Origin: DAINPP01 sp963667315
GTDB lineage: Bacteria > Thermotogota > Thermotogae > MWEM01
Assembly (NCBI GenBank): GCA_963667315.1
Contig: OY763325.1
Coordinates: 1,488,001 to 1,552,000, forward strand
Length of the DNA stretch: 64,000 nt
Direction: 5' to 3'
The translations under genes were made by a program, and so were the position numbers. A model generated the notes under the pieces. It searched no databases and had not been told where the DNA came from. It saw only the letters and a list, made by a program, of their open reading frames with translations. This document shows, piece after piece, positions 11,201-20,300 of the stretch. Each line of letters starts with the position of its first letter. Positions within the stretch are counted from its first letter, which is position 1.

Positions 11201-12871
11201 CCTGTCAATTCCGATGTAAGAATTTCTATCTTTTTTTTCAAAGCTATCATTATATTTACTAAAAAACACAACCCTATTGTGAAAATCTCTAGGTTGAAAG
11301 CTCTTCAAGATTTTGATTTCTCTTGTGATCTCCTTTTTTGTGATTCTGTTTCCATTTATCTCCCTAATGTTTATACTTCCAAGTTTATAGTCACCCATCT
11401 CACTTCGTACTGCTTCAATTTCAATCTTTATAAGTTTTTCTTCTCTTCCCATTAATTCAATGTTTTTAACTCTGTTCCATTTAGCAGTTGCTTCTGAATC
11501 ATCTCGCTCAATAGAAGATGTTCCAAATTCATATAAATTTCGTATCTCAAAATACTCTCTATCATCTATTTCCATTTCAAATTCAACCTGATGAGGAATA
11601 TTACCTGTATTTCGAATAAAGGCATTAACTTCAAACATTTCATTTTGCATAACTTCATCTTGACATATAATATCTACTATTTCTATTGTCCCTTCTTTTT
11701 TCTCTTCCACTTTTATTTCCACTTCAGAATAAGTCAGATACCTCTCAGAATTAAGGCTCCCTTTTCGAATATAAAATTCTATTCGATATTCTCCTGTTTC
11801 TTTAATATGATCTTCAATATTGATATCCTTTTCAATACGATATTCTTCAATCAGTTCCTCAGAAAACTCAGATATTATAGTATTTTTTTTATTTTGCTCT
11901 ATACGCTTTATTACATATTGAAAGAAATAAGGTATTGGATCTTTTGCAGTATTCTCATTAATATCTCTCATTATTTCCAATGTTATGGATTCGTTTTCAG
12001 TTCCAATAATATACCTATTGGTATCATTAATAAGCCATTCATAACCATTTATCAACCCCATATACACTTTTATATTATCTTTGAAACCTTTGGTGTCCAT
12101 CATTTCAATTTTGCCCTCAGTTTCATAATGAACGTATCTATTTTTTCCTTCTTTTCGTTCTCCTCTAAAACTTATCTTAGTTTCAAAATAGGTGTAAATC
12201 CGATTTGTTTTTTTATCAATACAGAGAAGTCCTGTAGTGTGAAGTCTTTTATCCATCTCGTCTTCTATAGCAACCAACATATTTTCACTTAATATGCTGA
12301 TATTTTCTTCCTCTAACACACTAACTATAGCAGTAATGATAAATTTTATTGTTGTCAATGGCTTTTGAAGCGTTTCTTCAGAATCTTCAGTAACCTGAAA
12401 CTGATCATACTTTTCAGAAATTGTACTTTCACTTATTGTAAGACCATCATGTATATCACTATTTCGTATTGCCTTCAATACTTTTAACTTCTTACCGATT
12501 GTATCTGTCAATTGATTAAGTAGTGGTTTTGCTTTCATAGCATCATTTGAAAGTTTAGTCAAAGCTTTAATGTTATCTCCTAAAAAGCCTTTTTCACTTT
12601 TGATGTGATTTTTCATTTTCACATATTGATTGATGTAATTCTTCTGGTTGTATCCCTTTTCGTTTTTATTCATTTCATTGGCTATTATGACATACAGGGT
12701 AGGAATAAGATTCAGAAGATACTCCGTAACAGTGTTAATTCCTCTCATATAGGACTCTTTTCTTTCCCGTTTCTCATCAGAATCATTTGTTTTTATTTCT
12801 ACTCTATCCCATCTTCTCTCTATTTCATTTGGGATAGCTTTTATGAGTTCATTTCCATAAATATTTTTCAT
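8264..12871 (-). CDS. Family A HEPN-like/STAND NTPase-TPR protein A2
   Basis: 1535 aa, starting at an ATG preceded by GGGGGAGA. Order of regions: N-terminal helical region with R136-N-S-D-I-H141 (HEPN-like Rx4H); box H-T-T-G-L-L-C; Ig/CARDB-like segment with N-T-G-N and the RSE-x3-Y-x-LG-x-I-x-I end; P-loop NTPase with Walker A GEAGQGKS near 562, Walker B QIDDVHFAD near 663, FYTRTLDGLGA, EANPLIL and FKHHLYEEYWE near 938. The C-terminus (about 1100-1490) holds diverged TPR-like helical repeats with GN, LGN and AI-x-IN signatures. Unlike A4, A5 and A7 it lacks near-identical repeat units and the second C-terminal module. It sits between the two family B genes, with gaps of 16 and 12 bp. The family assignment is firm, but effector activity is only inferred. 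Confidence 0.85.
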   Translation of the reverse strand: MKNIYGNELIKAIPNEIERRWDRVEIKTNDSDEKRERKESYMRGINTVTEYLLNLIPTLYVIIANEMNKNEKGYNQKNYINQYVKMKNHIKSEKGFLGDNIKALTKLSNDAMKAKPLLNQLTDTIGKKLKVLKAIRNSDIHDGLTISESTISEKYDQFQVTEDSEETLQKPLTTIKFIITAIVSVLEEENISILSENMLVAIEDEMDKRLHTTGLLCIDKKTNRIYTYFETKISFRGERKEGKNRYVHYETEGKIEMMDTKGFKDNIKVYMGLINGYEWLINDTNRYIIGTENESITLEIMRDINENTAKDPIPYFFQYVIKRIEQNKKNTIISEFSEELIEEYRIEKDINIEDHIKETGEYRIEFYIRKGSLNSERYLTYSEVEIKVEEKKEGTIEIVDIICQDEVMQNEMFEVNAFIRNTGNIPHQVEFEMEIDDREYFEIRNLYEFGTSSIERDDSEATAKWNRVKNIELMGREEKLIKIEIEAVRSEMGDYKLGSINIREINGNRITKKEITREIKILKSFQPRDFHNRVVFFSKYNDSFEKKDRNSYIGIDRIWVKGEAGQGKSRIAKEIKRIVEKRGNTCVTVAFKKGNSENKAILKALVKKLKREIIKYKSSKINIHDIERQIENTNKEKDIITKIKELIDLWRLDRNTPEKFVLQIDDVHFADENFIEKLLEEFNSYDGSEKENHDRKLDTRKSELTIIFYTRTLDGLGALNETEEIKESQKLIHSLLNNFVKKQHTLEKITKESVDKKQIENEEEMIKRIILEIFTPHKLDNEIELLKTILSKKSEANPLILELLIEELVERKIIFWNVQLNNWMINEAIFEINQRKNETLMEAYKRTVEEEIGNVFPEEKLIDRLILKRIENFKNSKKEIIMNLIGIMGEIEKNELKDLGLDIESEQEIMSVMKVKTKTDKDFDSGITISKKFYKFKHHLYEEYWESYFKEKVLPLFEIWNKEKRVFRDNYSIEELRIWLSETDQYFQVITNNNELTKVKEDKETSYGKTTFKNGDKYSEFLRKYILPDFGSKENLIGFINMRKILKAGITIKTNYLHLIKYHFYYFLSESDHLDNLNHFFNQTMEDLVELNKKGLLTEEISPIIYFLSSKIDSIKTNQFWKGVVFAVYSEILNLSGKWKKAMMLNQSAITSFEELKRDESNELIYLYLGIAYDVVGDNLLNSGKRTEALENGYKKAKAVFEEGIEKSDNPFLYAHLSQTLRMIGDIHYFDGKKELSKRFYEKSQEIYYRCVNGDGANSDIHGNFGDLNWRFCQFYLQSNDYSKINEHLTQAKSGFQKAFQINSTYPGYASNLGNVYKLEGELHLKAGDLISAKRSYSDSLVFHQKAIDIELKDARWFSNQGIAYQSIGNLHKILRDDKKAVTFFYEAEKVFNKAIEINKNDARYHANLALCFRNIGDFYFLNSEVNLALDSYRKSRGKYEEVIGINQYDSRWLVDYADLFLLENKLLTDEDIKRKNKDKYDEYILKAQDIDKDVDTTFYDVTGNNQSENERLLNYFHIHLKQRESLGKKRYQIS

Positions 12872-12883
12872 TCTCTCCCCCTG

Positions 12884-15800
12884 TTATCTGTTTTTTTGAA
12901 TAAAATTAACTAATTTATCTGAAAATTCGTCAATATACGAAGAATTGTTGTTATTTTTTTTATACAGAAAATTTGTGATAAATACAATTACACTTTGTTG
13001 TATCACTGACAGAAACAGAAATAGAGAAAATTGATTTATTGTCCTTGAGGACAAGAAAACTATCAGGAACAGAAGTAATAACCCATTTTGAGCGAATGCA
13101 TGCGGTATTTTATTCGATTTACTATATATCTGAATAATCAAGAACGAGGAAAGAATTATTCCAATCAACATATCGCCTGTCAGTATGCCATTTGGAATCG
13201 ATGGAAAAAGCATCGTCAAAGGAAATAACACATTTAATACTGAAAGAACCATAAAACTTATTGCTCTTCCTTTCTCCCCGCTTGAAAAAGAGAGCTTCAA
13301 TTTCGCTAAAACCAGCAAAAGAAATGTGAAGATAATTATAAATAAGACAAAGTACTTAAAATTTGCATAGGCAAAGTCTTTATAAGTAATTGTAGAAAAA
13401 TAAAATACTAAAGAAATAAACAAATTTATGAATTCAGATTTCTTACTTGCTTTACTTTTCTGAACATACAAATTTTTCAGCAAATTGAAAAACAAACCTT
13501 GTACTGTTAATATCATGACAAGGAAAAAATCAACAGGAAGATTGATAAGTATTGAATTCACAAGAAGAACTAAGACAATGTATTTTCCATAAGAGTCGAT
13601 AAATGAACTTAATTCAATTAGAAAAACATTTTCAGATTCATTTCTCTTGGAAAAATCAAGAAAAAAGAGCCATATTAGTAAAAAAATAAATGAAATGAAT
13701 ACAGGGACTTCTGTTTGAAAAGCCATATAACATACAATAAAAAAAATAAAATGAAGTAAAATTCCTTTTGACTGTAATTCTTTTTCCTTATAAAGTGAAT
13801 TATTTGGCAGTATAACTAAAATTTTTTTTCTTACATACTTCAGAATTTCTTCAAACCATAGACCAGATTTTTTATATAGTTTAAAGTCAATTTCTTCCAA
13901 CTTTGCTAATTTTTCAGATGAAGATTCGTGAAAATCAAAATTAATCAACATCCTCATCCCATTGAAAAAGAGCTGTGTTACCAAAGAAAGGAAAAGAATC
14001 AAATTAGATATTCCATAAAAATGAAAGATTGCTTTTTTTTCATTACTATAAACCAGTAAAAGAATTGAGCATAAACAAAGGAATAAAATCAAGCATAACT
14101 TTGAATAATATATACCACGAATTGATTTATTTTGCTTTGGGTCATAAGTCCATTCTGTATAACCCATCAATAATCTCGCAATTGAAAGGTTTATGATTAA
14201 ACCTAAACCTAAAACGAAAACAAATAAGAAATCAAAAGAGCTTTGAAGACTTCCAGAAATGAAAAAGAATAAGCACACAATTATTTTTGTGCAAAATAAA
14301 AATGAGGAATACATAGAAAATGATCTTATCAACAATTTCGATAATTTGATTTTATGACTCTTTAATATCTGAGAAGCAATGTATGTAAGGGATAAAACAG
14401 CAAAAAGAATGGTTAAAAGAAATAATTTAGACTCCCCAGTATTATTAGACATTTTAAAGAATATATTCTCACTTTCGTTAAGGCTGAGAATTCCTGATAG
14501 TCCCAAAACAGAAAATATACCCAGTATAACTGGAAAAGGTAAATACAGCTTCCATCTCTTCTCTTTTTCCACATAATACTTACTCTTATTTTCCTCATCA
14601 ATCCATTTCATTAAACCTGATTTTTTCTGATCTATTTTAAATTCATCACAAAATTCTTTTCCCATTTTTAAAATAGTTTCTTCATCATTTGTAAAACTGC
14701 TCTTCTCTTTTCCTGATAATTCGGAGTTATTATCAAAAAGGACAATCTCAGAAAGTCTTCTATAAATATCTTCAAAAAAAAGAATATATGTATGAATAAA
14801 CTCATAAACCCTATGCCTTTCTATATATGAAATACTTTTGATATCCGGAATAAAAATTGCGACATTATGCAAATTGGCCACTATATCTTTACAAATCCCC
14901 ATATCTTCTTCTGGCGAATTTGACTGCAAAAAACCGTTATTTTTATAGTTTAATAACCTTGAAACGGTTATCACTATTGCAGAAGAAGCGGTTTCCTTCC
15001 ATTGCTTATTCTTAAGGATTTTCTCTTCCAAAACTAGAAAAAAATTCTCAGAAAAACTCTCCGTCAAATTCCATGTGATTCCTTTTTCTTTTGTCAGACT
15101 GTATAATAATATACTTGTTTGTGTAATCAATTTATCTAGTTTTTCATCCTCGTTGTCTTTTTTATTGTCAAATATACCTTTGCATTTAATAAAAAAGTTT
15201 TTGATCCTGATTTCGTGAAATATATTTTTTTCTTTTATTTTCTCAAAACCTAAATTTAATTCCTTTTCTTCATATAATATTTTTTCGTTTTGTTTACCTG
15301 TTTCTTTTTCAATGAGGAGCAGTAAATAATACGCTATTAAAACTTCTTCCATTTCTTTTCTTAAATATCTATTTGATTTGATTTTTTCAGCTAATTGGAT
15401 GAGAAAAATTTCCTTCTCCATTATTGTCAACTTTCCTTGAGTTATTTTGTAATCAATAAAAAAACTATTCTTTTTTAATCTTTGCTCAATAAATTTTAGA
15501 AGTTGTCCATTTTTTCCGATATTAACTATCTTAAAAGCACTTTGAAAGAACTTTTGAAAATCCTCATAATACAACGAATTGAATATTTCATTTTCCATTT
15601 CTGAGGTTAAATTGAAACTTATTCTATTAAATTTATTTTCAGAATTACAGTTTTTTTTATCTGCAATGAGATATGGCATGACTTTACTGAAATTTCTTGT
15701 AACCGAAAGTTTTTCATATATTAGGGTATTTGGACTAATGAAGCTGTTGTTATGAATAGACTTTCTAACTAAAGAATAAATCATCTTTTTAAAGAGAACA

Positions 15801-17173
15801 TCTAAATAAAGTTTATCAATTTGAATTCTATTAATTTCATATGAATTTTTTTGTGTATTATATTTTAAAAAACGCTTTACTGCACAATCTTCAAAATTTT
15901 CTGTGTTGTGTACAAAAAGATATACAAAATAATTTCGAATATTTTCATCTTGAATATTGAGAATTTCAATATATTTCAAGGAGAAAAAGGAGTTACTTTT
16001 TGCATAATCATATACATCTCTCATCAAAGCTAAAAGCACGATTACCATAGTTGGATTATTCTGATGATAATAACAAATCAAGTTTGCAGCTTTCTTCAGC
16101 CAATCTTGTGTACACTGAAGTTTTTCGATAAGTTTAATTGCATCAGAATTCATAGAAAAGTCTTCAATAAACTGTTTCGCAAATAACCGTCTTTTCTCTA
16201 AATAATCTTGAAAACCATTATCAGAAAATGGTTGATCTTTAATAGTCTCATTTTCTAACAGGAATATGCTGTCGAAATAATCAACACGCACACCAATAAG
16301 TGGTGAATTAAAGAACATTTTCCTAAGTTCTTTAATTTTCTCATTTCTTGTTCTCTCAGTAAAATATTCGGAAGGAACTTGAAAATAGAAATCAATAGTA
16401 GAAAACGAATGAGCAAATTTGTTCTTTTTTATTGCATCTATTTTTAAAGCTAAATTTTTAAAAGTCCAGTTATCTCCCTCAAAAAAGCCAGCTTTGCAAA
16501 GAAGAGCTAAATCAGAATTTTTACTTTCAATGAGCGAATTATAAAGGTGTCCAAGAACATTCTCTTTCTTCTCCTGATATAATAAATTATCTGTAACTAA
16601 AAAAGTTCCAAGAAGAGGTACTATCTTTGAAGCACATCTTAGATAAAATATATAACTTTTTATTTTATCTATCTTAAATAAATCATCTCTTAATTTTTGA
16701 TTTAGAGAAATGCTCCCATTCTCATCACTTACAAAAGCAGTTTTTAATTGCTCAATTGAAAAAAGTATATTCTCAAGAAAATTACATACATTGTCATATT
16801 TTTCCATTGAATCATCTTTAAACACTTCTGAATTCACAAACTCTCGAATCTGATTATTTTCATCTTTTCTCGAAATTCCTGGATTCTTTTGGTCTCTATA
16901 AAACATAAAAACTTTGAAAAAAACACCCAACACCCAACTGCTAATGATCAGATTTGGATTATCCGTTACCGGTAAATAAAACCCCTCTATAATCTTGAAG
17001 ATATTCAGTTCTGGAAATTCCGTGTTTTGATCTGTTTTAAACACATCGTTTAGAAATTCCAGCAAACAATTGTAGGCATAGTCAGAAGCGTTTTTATTCT
17101 CCTGACTACTCTTGTTGATCCTTTCTAATCTTTTTCTGATTTTCTGTACATTCAAGATAGCACGGTAATCCAT
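12884..17173 (-). CDS. Family B large membrane protein B2, unknown function
   Basis: 1429 aa, paralog of B1 with the same plan. A soluble N-terminus of about 870 residues is followed by about 15 hydrophobic segments (roughly 873-1405) and a short polar, Asn-rich tail. It keeps B1's landmarks: PLLGT, IGVRVDYFDS, NP-x5-LLALMRDVY, PFPVILGIFSV, GLSG, GYTEW and QLFFNGMRML. The start ATG has GAGGTGAG upstream. No catalytic motif was seen. The gap to A2 is 12 bp. The 133 bp upstream, towards A3, is the largest gap in the convoy and contains TATA-rich sequence that could hold an internal promoter. Its base composition is even more AT-rich than B1's, with long poly-A/T runs, so the two copies are not recent duplicates. 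Confidence 0.85.
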   Translation of the reverse strand: MDYRAILNVQKIRKRLERINKSSQENKNASDYAYNCLLEFLNDVFKTDQNTEFPELNIFKIIEGFYLPVTDNPNLIISSWVLGVFFKVFMFYRDQKNPGISRKDENNQIREFVNSEVFKDDSMEKYDNVCNFLENILFSIEQLKTAFVSDENGSISLNQKLRDDLFKIDKIKSYIFYLRCASKIVPLLGTFLVTDNLLYQEKKENVLGHLYNSLIESKNSDLALLCKAGFFEGDNWTFKNLALKIDAIKKNKFAHSFSTIDFYFQVPSEYFTERTRNEKIKELRKMFFNSPLIGVRVDYFDSIFLLENETIKDQPFSDNGFQDYLEKRRLFAKQFIEDFSMNSDAIKLIEKLQCTQDWLKKAANLICYYHQNNPTMVIVLLALMRDVYDYAKSNSFFSLKYIEILNIQDENIRNYFVYLFVHNTENFEDCAVKRFLKYNTQKNSYEINRIQIDKLYLDVLFKKMIYSLVRKSIHNNSFISPNTLIYEKLSVTRNFSKVMPYLIADKKNCNSENKFNRISFNLTSEMENEIFNSLYYEDFQKFFQSAFKIVNIGKNGQLLKFIEQRLKKNSFFIDYKITQGKLTIMEKEIFLIQLAEKIKSNRYLRKEMEEVLIAYYLLLLIEKETGKQNEKILYEEKELNLGFEKIKEKNIFHEIRIKNFFIKCKGIFDNKKDNEDEKLDKLITQTSILLYSLTKEKGITWNLTESFSENFFLVLEEKILKNKQWKETASSAIVITVSRLLNYKNNGFLQSNSPEEDMGICKDIVANLHNVAIFIPDIKSISYIERHRVYEFIHTYILFFEDIYRRLSEIVLFDNNSELSGKEKSSFTNDEETILKMGKEFCDEFKIDQKKSGLMKWIDEENKSKYYVEKEKRWKLYLPFPVILGIFSVLGLSGILSLNESENIFFKMSNNTGESKLFLLTILFAVLSLTYIASQILKSHKIKLSKLLIRSFSMYSSFLFCTKIIVCLFFFISGSLQSSFDFLFVFVLGLGLIINLSIARLLMGYTEWTYDPKQNKSIRGIYYSKLCLILFLCLCSILLLVYSNEKKAIFHFYGISNLILFLSLVTQLFFNGMRMLINFDFHESSSEKLAKLEEIDFKLYKKSGLWFEEILKYVRKKILVILPNNSLYKEKELQSKGILLHFIFFIVCYMAFQTEVPVFISFIFLLIWLFFLDFSKRNESENVFLIELSSFIDSYGKYIVLVLLVNSILINLPVDFFLVMILTVQGLFFNLLKNLYVQKSKASKKSEFINLFISLVFYFSTITYKDFAYANFKYFVLFIIIFTFLLLVLAKLKLSFSSGEKGRAISFMVLSVLNVLFPLTMLFPSIPNGILTGDMLIGIILSSFLIIQIYSKSNKIPHAFAQNGLLLLFLIVFLSSRTINQFSLFLFLSVIQQSVIVFITNFLYKKNNNNSSYIDEFSDKLVNFIQKNR

Positions 17174-17306
17174 AACTCACCTCGTTCGGAAATTTTTATC
17201 ATCTATTGGAATTTTCTTTTTATTCTTAAAATCACAAATTTTGAAAAACGATGTGCTATATTTACTTCCAACTATATAAATAAGTATTCTCTAAATATTT
17301 TACTAT

Positions 17307-20300
17307 TTAGGAAGAAAACTTTTTAATTTCGTTTAATAAGTACTCTTTAACCATAAAATAATCACATTTTTTCGGATTAAGGGCTATTGCTCTTTCAAAA
17401 CTTTGAATCGCTAACGTATATAACCCTAACGCTTCCTCTCCTTTTCCGATACAGAAAAAAAACGTAGCTTTTCTCTGGAGAGCGATTCCTTTATTTGAAT
17501 GATAATCAGCTTTATTTGGGTTAAGAGTTATTGCTCTTTCGAAACTTTGAATTGCTAAAGCAAAGTTACTCAAAGCTTTTTTTAGTTCCCCATTTTTTTG
17601 AAAGATATTCACCTTTCCAGCAATCGCAATTCCTTTATTTGAATGATAACCGGAACTTTTCGGATTGAGAATTATTGCCCTATCTAGTTTTTGAATCGAG
17701 TATACATAAACATTCATAGCTTCTTTATCTCTACCTATCTCCTCTAATAATTTTCCTTTACAGTTCAAAGAATTTCCCATGCTCGAATAATAATCTGCAT
17801 TGTTTGGATTGAGAGATATCGCCTTTTCAAAATTTTGAATTGCTAAGGTGTATAAACTTAAGGATTCTTCTTGTTTCCCCATCTCAGAAAAGATTTTTGC
17901 TTTGGAATTCAAAGTGCTTCCCATACCAGAATAAAAGTCAGCCCTATTAGGGTTGAGAATTATTGCTCTATCAAAGTTCTGTAAGGCTATTGTATAAGCA
18001 CTTAAAGCTTCCTCTTGTTTCCCCATTTCAGAAAGGATATTTCCTTGGCTCCAAAATATTGCTCCGCTATTCGAAAAACAACCTGCTACTTTTGAGTTGA
18101 GAGTTAATGCAATATCTAATTCTAAAACAGCAAGTGTATACATATTTAAAGCTTCTTCTAATATTCCCATACCCGCAAAAACATCTCCTGTTTTCCAAAT
18201 CACAATACCTTTGTTTGAATGATAATTACTATAATACGGATCGAGAGCTATTGCACTATCATACCTCTCCGCTGCTTCTTTGAATAAATTTATAGCTTCA
18301 TCCAACTTTCCGTTATTAGCCAAGATATCTCCCTTACTCTGAATAGCAACCCCTTGATTTGAATAGTAACCACTACAATTTTGATTTATAGCTATTGCTT
18401 TAGCATACTTCTCTACCGCTTCTTCATATATTGCTAAAGCTTCTTTAAATCTTCCTTTACCAGCTAAGATATCTCCCTTTTTCTGAATGGTTATTCCTAA
18501 ATTAGAATAATACTTCGCCTCTTCTGGGGTAAGAGTTATTGCCTTCCAATGAGCATTTATAGCATCGTTATACACTCTTATTGCTTCAACTAATTTTCCA
18601 TTTATAGCAAGTATATTACCTCTTCCTGTATTAATACTCCCTAATAAAGAATAGGCATTTGATTTATCGCAATAGTTCGTTAAATATTTTTTTATAGTAT
18701 CCGTAGATTGAATATAGAAATTAATTGCTTCAGCATAATTTCCTTTAATCTCCTTTATATCTGCTAAATATGTATATGTGAGTGCTACCCAATAATTATC
18801 AACTGTTTCTTCTTCAAACTCAACCAGTACTTTTTCCATCAAGAACCTTAAGTCATTTTCAAATTTTTCATTGTATTTGTGTTGGTGGATATCTCCCGCC
18901 ACTGATTTTACAAAGCGATCATAGTAAGCTTCTATTTCCTCAAAGCTCTCTTTTTCCGCCAAATACCGGTATAAGCCATATCTGATCGTATAGGAATCAT
19001 CTATTTCCCCTCTTCTATCAAAACCATTCAAGAGCTGTTCTCTGATCATCATATATTTCAACAAGTCATCTTGTGTCTTAAACTTCTTAAAAAAATTTTC
19101 AGATAACGTCTTGTAGGTTATCGTTTTCTCTGAATTTATTTCGATTACAGTCTCCTCATAGGTCTTTTTTAGATCGATGTACTCTTCATGATCGAAATCA
19201 TCTTCATCCAGATTGCTTTCATCTTCTGCTATTCCTGATGCGATTCTCTTTTCTATCAATTTTCTCGTTTCTTGTAACCACTTTTCTATTTCTTCTGATT
19301 TTACTTCTCTTTTTGTCAGCTTCTCTCTGAAGGCATTCCAAGTCTCAAAAAGCGGTCTGATCTCCTCTTCAAAATATCTCTCCCAGTATTCTTCATACAG
19401 ATGATGTTTGAATCTGTATACATCAACGGGATAGATGCCTTCCGTTTCTTTATCTTGCCAGTGTTCTTTTTCTACCTTCAATATCCCCATCAATCCCGGA
19501 TAATTTTTCACATTCAGATTTTGCGCTTCTAATTCTTTCTCATCCACACCATCCAGCATCCCAACAAGATTCATGATCATCTCAGCATCTGTTCCTTTAA
19601 ACTGATCCAGTTTTTCAAGAATCAATCTTTCTTCCAGTTTTTCCGTTGGATATAGCTCATTCAGTTTGTGCTCGAATGACTTTAGCCTTAAACTCTGAAA
19701 TTCCTCTTCTGTCTCATAAGAAAGGGATTCATCAATCTCTATCTTTTCCCAATTGATCTCCCAGAGTCCATTTTCCTGATCCCATTTAATCATTTTTGCA
19801 TTTCTTTCCAATTCTTCCAGGAGTAATTGAACGATCAGCGGATTTGCTTCACTCTTTATACCGATGATTTTTTTCAGACAATCTGTTTCTTCTAGCTTAA
19901 ACCCATTTGGTCCGAAGATTTCAAGCATGATATCTTTTATCATATCTTCCTCATTGGCGATATCGATTTTTTCTATATCTTCAGGATTTATCTTTTTCAG
20001 CACTTTTACTTCCCAGTCTCTTAATATTGCCTGCATTTCTTTTTCTTTTGTTTCATCAACATTATGTCCCAAGCCTGCAGCCGTTCTGGAATACAGTACA
20101 ACTGACATTCGAATTTGTTTTCTTGTTTCTTTGTTGAATCTGTTCCTCATCTCTATTTCTTCGTTTATCTTCTTCAGAAATTCTTCATTGAGTAAATGAA
20201 TATCATCTATCTGGTAGATGATTGTATTTTGTGTATGAATATCCGCTTCGTATTGATCCAGCATCGTAAAGATTTCCTGTGCCCAGTTGATGGGCTTTGG

